A DNA stretch of 64,000 nt, from assembly GCA_949710005.1 (NCBI GenBank), contig OX453272.1, positions 48,009,730-48,073,729 of the forward strand, read 5' to 3'. Source of the DNA: Ricordea florida. Lineage: Eukaryota; Cnidaria; Anthozoa; Corallimorpharia; Ricordeidae. Both the position numbers and the translations under genes were made by a program. The notes beneath the pieces were generated by a model. The model saw only the letters and a list, made by a program, of their open reading frames with translations. It made no database searches and was not told where the DNA came from. Every line of letters begins with the position of its first letter. Position 1 is the first letter of the stretch. Positions 60,200 through 64,000 of the stretch are shown in pieces.

Positions 60200-62280
60200 T
60201 AGCGCGAGCTCTTCAAACCCACGCTGAAATGCGCGTCTTTTTCAAATTTTTCACACATTTCGGCAAGCCTTTCTTCAGAGAATTTGTTACGCATACAGAG
60301 CGAGTTTTAAGGTTTGTTTGCCTATTTGCACTGCAAGAAAAGATGGAAAGAAATTTAAGGAAAAGAAGTACTCCAGCACGTCTAAGAGAAGGTAAGCAAC
60401 TCAAGTGAATCGGGTTTATGAAAGCACAAAGTGATCGACAAGCATGCATGTTGTCACATGCAGATCAGTGAAAAGAACTCTTCACTAATCAGTCTATTCA
60501 AGAGCTCGTTTCAATACATTAAAGATTGTAATCCAAAAAGTATGCCAGTTTACTATGTTAAGGCCATAAGTACATGCACCTTAGTTGTTTATAATTTTTG
60601 CCAAACTATCAAGTTTATTCAAAAGGATTCAGTCGTACTCTTGCATGTTTATAGACCATGCATGTCAAACATTTGGAGACAAAGAAAAGACAAGACAACC
60701 TTTACTCACTCTAAACATAGCAGTTGCCTAAATTTCTCTGAAACATGTTTAAGTAATATCTCTAGCTAGAGAGTAACAACAGAAACTAAACGCAACTTGG
60801 AAAGGAAATTTGAGCCAAAGTTAGAATGGATTTGCCATCTTGAATAGAAAATTTCATGATTTGGGTTAATTAGGCATTCTTCGTACACATAACTTGATTT
60901 TACTTGTATTCTTTTTGGAAAAACCTTGAGATACCTTTAGTTAGTAGGGTGAGCTGTTTCAGTGCAAACAACCAACAATAAACATGTAGATGTCACAAAC
61001 AGACTAAAATATAACTTCTTTCTTTTTTATATACAGATGATAGAAATCATGGAGGGATCAGGTGTCTTCTGGTACCCTCACCAACGGGCCTACTGTTCAG
61101 CGTTTATGTCCTGGTCCGGATATGTCAACTCTGCTGTGGACATATTCTTTACTAAAGAAACCCTTGCAATCTGAAGTGCAAGGGGAAATGACAGAAAAGG
61201 CAAAAACGGTGATGCACACATTCCATTGACCCCCATCATCATTGATGCCCTTATTGGTAAGTAGTGCAACACTGAATTATTTTATTCAGAAATAAGTACA
61301 TAACCCATAGGAATCTCTAACTCTCTGTAAATAAATTATTAGAATTTCAATTGACTGTTTTCTTAAGGCATTGTTGTCCTTAAAAAATAAGCAATTTAAT
61401 ACAAACTTGCATGCAATAATTATGATAAGGATTGAAGCAGAAAGAACTTTACTGGGACACAAATTACTAGAATCCCAGTAGTTTCCATTGCAGCCCACTA
61501 CAATTAACCTGCAGGATTGAAACTTCCACATAAAATTCAAGCAATTTTTGTTTCTTGGTAAGACAGCATTCCACATATAAGTTTGGGTATTCATTGTTTT
61601 ACATGTAAATATGACTTAATATTAACTTAACTTTTTTTTAGGTAAAGTGTGTTCAAAGTTTTCTAAGGACTCTCCTCAACCCAGCCGCATCACACAGAAA
61701 ATAAATATGAAATGCGTGGAAGCTAGAAGACCCCAGAGAGTATGAGAACAACGAGCAGGATGAACAATTTTTATAATTACTGTAAGACTGTTTAACTTGA
61801 AGAGAGACTCATTCAGTTGTTGTCCGAGAAGAAATAGAAGAAATGTAACATTTCAGTAAAAGAAAAGAAAAGTTTACCAATTTCATTATGTTGACCAAAA
61901 AGAAAATAACTGTTTGATAGTGTTGACCAAAATATAGAATAAGAGTTTCATAGTCTTGGCGAAAAACAACAGTAACCATATTATAGTGTCAATCAAAAAG
62001 AAGAGTAACAGTTTGACAGTGTTGGTCAGTTAAGTTGTATTGCCTGAAGAAAAAAAGAAAACACAGTTGATCATGTAGTGTTGCCCGAAAACATAGTGTT
62101 GAGTAAGAGGAAATATAACAGTTTCATAGTGTTGACCGTGAAGAAATACAAGATTCTTGGTTGTTTGTTATTTTTATTTTTTTTTTTAAAAAAAGACATT
62201 TTAGATGCAATTAAAGATATGGTTTCAATGGATGAATATGATGTTGTCACCATTATATACCTTTAACATTTCTTTACCTC
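60200..62280. other. Interior of the 4.6-kb element, no gene recognised
   Basis: Two exon-like segments with splice-site context (61035-61200 and 61642-61745) are open but unrecognised; they may belong to a captured gene. The rest is AT-rich without clear features. Confidence 0.35.
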
Positions 62281-62489
62281 ACAGTCCCATGAGTAATTTC
62301 TGAATCATATGGTAAAGATATGAGGCTGAAGTCAAAGGACCCCATAGTGTTCCCATATTACATGTCTGCTTTGCTGAATGCTACAGGAATGATATGGAAC
62401 TTTACAAAATCCCATAGCAATCCCATAGAGGATGGTCCAGGGTCATTATGGGAATGGTATGGGATTGTTGCATACCATTCCCCTAATGG

Positions 62490-62490
<1 letters not shown>

Positions 62491-62528
<38 letters not shown>

Positions 62529-62602
62529 CAATCCCATAGAGAATGTGCAGCCATCATATGGTATCACTATGGGACTAACCCATACCATTCCCAAACCAGA
62601 TC

Positions 62603-62648
<46 letters not shown>

Positions 62649-62712
62649 GAGAATGTGCAGCCATCATATGGTATCACTATGGGACTGACCCATACCATTC
62701 CCATACCAGATC

Positions 62713-62758
<46 letters not shown>

Positions 62759-62760
62759 GT
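62491..62760. repeat. 110-bp tandem repeat, about 2.4 copies
   Basis: The segment starting CCTATGGGGAATGTATGGAA recurs at 62491, 62601 and 62711, with few differences, within the right subterminal region of the transposon. Confidence 0.8.
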
Positions 62761-63086
62761 GAAAGACAATAGAATGCACTTGGTTGGCACTAGTCACTAT
62801 TTATGGGTTTGATATGGGAGCTAACATCCCATATAAAAACCATGCAATGCTCATACATTGGCCATGTGTTGTCCCATACCATGTCCATATTTGGACCATA
62901 TATGTCCCATATCAACAGCTTTGGTAAGGGAGGATACCCAGCTTGATCAGCCAGAAGTCAGGTTTTGATAATTATAGCCTCAGTCAGTGGTTTTGTCATG
63001 AAAAATTATGTTTGTGAGTGATTTTTAGTTGGTTTGTATTGTGCTGATGGTTTTGTCATACATGTATGTTGTATGTTTATATTTAG

Positions 63087-63203
63087 GTGAAAACTATCCG
63101 TTTGGTGGGTATTCTGCTGATGGTTTTTGTCAAAAACAAGTACTGCCATTACATCAGTGAAGTTGATGCAGAAACTGTAGCCACTGGCATCATGGGATTA
63201 ATG
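63087..63203 (+). CDS. INPP5B: INPP5B-like gene, 5-phosphatase exon (GIMG motif)
   Basis: It encodes VKTIRLVGILLMVFVKNKYC, then ISEVDAETVATGIMGLM, matching the family block before GNKGG. The donor is GTCAGA, phase 0. The rest of the catalytic domain and the C-terminal ASH-RhoGAP region lie beyond the window. The preceding 5.5-kb intron carries the 4.6-kb transposon. Confidence 0.9.
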
Positions 63204-63540
63204 GTCAGATTCTGTATTGTTCTCTTCATTGTTTTGTTAGTCTGGTCAGAGTAGGCTTGATTAGCAGCAGTCTAATCCAGCATACATTGGTTGTGATTTT
63301 CATGTAGCCACTGCTTAGCCTTGGACAGGCAGAGATCTCATGTATATGTCCACCATGAATCCCACTGTATGTAACTGGTTCCCTTTACAGGCAGAGATCT
63401 CATGTTTATACCCACCACTAGTCCCCTGTACGTAATTGAATAGTATGTTGGTGTAATTGACTGGTGCATTGAATAATTTAACATGTTTTATGTAGTTGGG
63501 GACTCATGGTGGGTATATACATGAGATCTTTCCCCTAGGA

Positions 63541-63740
63541 TAAGTGCTTGCTAATTTATGATTTAGTGTTAAAGGTTACTGTAGCCATACCATACAAGTG
63601 TAAGTTGAATGCTGACTAATTTATGGTAAGTATTAAAGGTTACTGCAGCAGCCATACCATACAAGTGTAAGTTAAGTGCTGACTACTTTATGGTAAGTGT
63701 TAAAGGTTACTGCAGCCATACCATACAAGTGTAAGTGAGC
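63541..63740. repeat. ~60-65-bp tandem repeat, three copies
   Basis: GGTTACTGYAGCCATACCATACAAGTGTAAGTT-type units (longest shared block around CCATACCATACAAGTG) recur three times in the intron after the GIMG exon. Confidence 0.75.
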
Positions 63741-63858
63741 ACTTTTTTACCCTGTTATTGCATGTTAAATCATTTTTTTTCACATTTTGTTTATTTCCAT
63801 TGTTTGGTACAAACTACAGCACTTTTGCCAAGTGTTAATAACATAATTACATTTTTTT

Positions 63859-64000
63859 TTATAAGTACCGAGATTTATCCACAGAGATGACAGTGATAAA
63901 AAGTCGTTCAGTTTTTAATCGCAGCCAATAAGCGACGCGAACGATGACATTTCACTAGTGAAAAATCATCGTTCGCGGCGTCTGATTGGACGAACGATGT
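63859..64000. repeat. Palindromic repeat at window edge, CACTAGTG centre
   Basis: AGTACCGAGATTTATCC at its start resembles the repeat at 2663-2682. GCGAACGATGA and TCATCGTTCGC make an 11-bp stem around a TTTCACTAGTGAAA core, similar to 2731-2786. It is truncated by the window end. Confidence 0.65.

Larger units (their letters stand above)
58295..62930. mobile_element. 4.6-kb DNA transposon with ATGGGAATGGTATGGGA subterminal repeats
   Basis: The ends CCCTTACCAAAGC and GCTTTGGTAAGGG form terminal inverted repeats, and both subterminal regions (58300-58760 and 62330-62930) are packed with CCCATA/TATGGG motifs in both orientations, as in EnSpm/CACTA-type elements. AG flanks both ends, a possible 2-bp duplication. 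Minus-strand frames at 59457-60122 resemble the N-terminus of an EnSpm/KDZ-type transposase, but no catalytic domain is present, so it is non-autonomous. Confidence 0.6.

Overview
This window is animal genomic DNA, most likely from an anthozoan cnidarian such as a stony coral. That is an inference from AT-rich sequence with short exons in long introns, the family mix (2A-bearing LINEs, Penelope-like elements, DIRS-type elements, a Polinton, many snap-back repeats) and two host genes. No bacterial gene organisation is present.

Host genes. (1) A secreted Kunitz-type protein: a signal-peptide exon (7929-7995) and a single Kunitz-domain exon (33707-33882), with matching splice phases, separated by a ~25.7 kb intron. 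(2) An INPP5B/OCRL-type inositol polyphosphate 5-phosphatase on the + strand, with exons from about 47869 to 63203; it continues past the window end.

The Kunitz intron is a stack of nested mobile elements. LINE-A (pieces at 8345-8657, 12695-13936 and 29492-29790) is split first by a nearly complete 2A-containing LINE-B (about 8660-12690, itself carrying a 171-bp snap-back repeat) and then by a 15,555-bp Polinton/Maverick (13937-29491). Downstream are two Penelope-like elements with complete hammerhead ribozymes, a snap-back repeat and a Crypton-like fragment.

The Polinton has ~275-bp terminal inverted repeats and a 5-bp target duplication (GCTTG). Almost every gene is intact: protein-primed DNA polymerase B, DDE integrase, jelly-roll major capsid candidate, packaging ATPase, penton-like minor capsid candidate, several small membrane/coiled-coil proteins, a Zn-ribbon protein and a large tail-anchored protein. 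Less expected cargo is an Rpb6-like RNA polymerase subunit, a SLOG/DUF2493-type Rossmann protein, a seven-repeat Cys/His protein, and three diverged members of one unknown family sharing an AWHPxR...WC motif, placed next to both termini. No adenain-type cysteine protease was found. The end-proximal accessory genes share a palindromic hairpin 13-18 nt after their stop codons, with compensatory base changes between copies. Three structural genes share a CTTAAAAGT motif just upstream of their starts.

The rest of the window (1-7500 and 34-47 kb) is repeat-rich intergenic DNA: a Harbinger-like element carrying a frameshifted MADF gene just upstream of the Kunitz promoter, LINE remnants, a Crypton-related giant palindrome, a hAT-type MITE, a 60-bp minisatellite, a decayed DIRS/Ngaro-type retrotransposon, tRNA-derived SINEs and a TTAA-flanked 3.8-kb DNA transposon. 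INPP5B introns hold a dead LINE-C, a second nearly identical Penelope copy, and a 4.6-kb element with subterminal repeats. All identifications are by reading the sequence; no database search was run.
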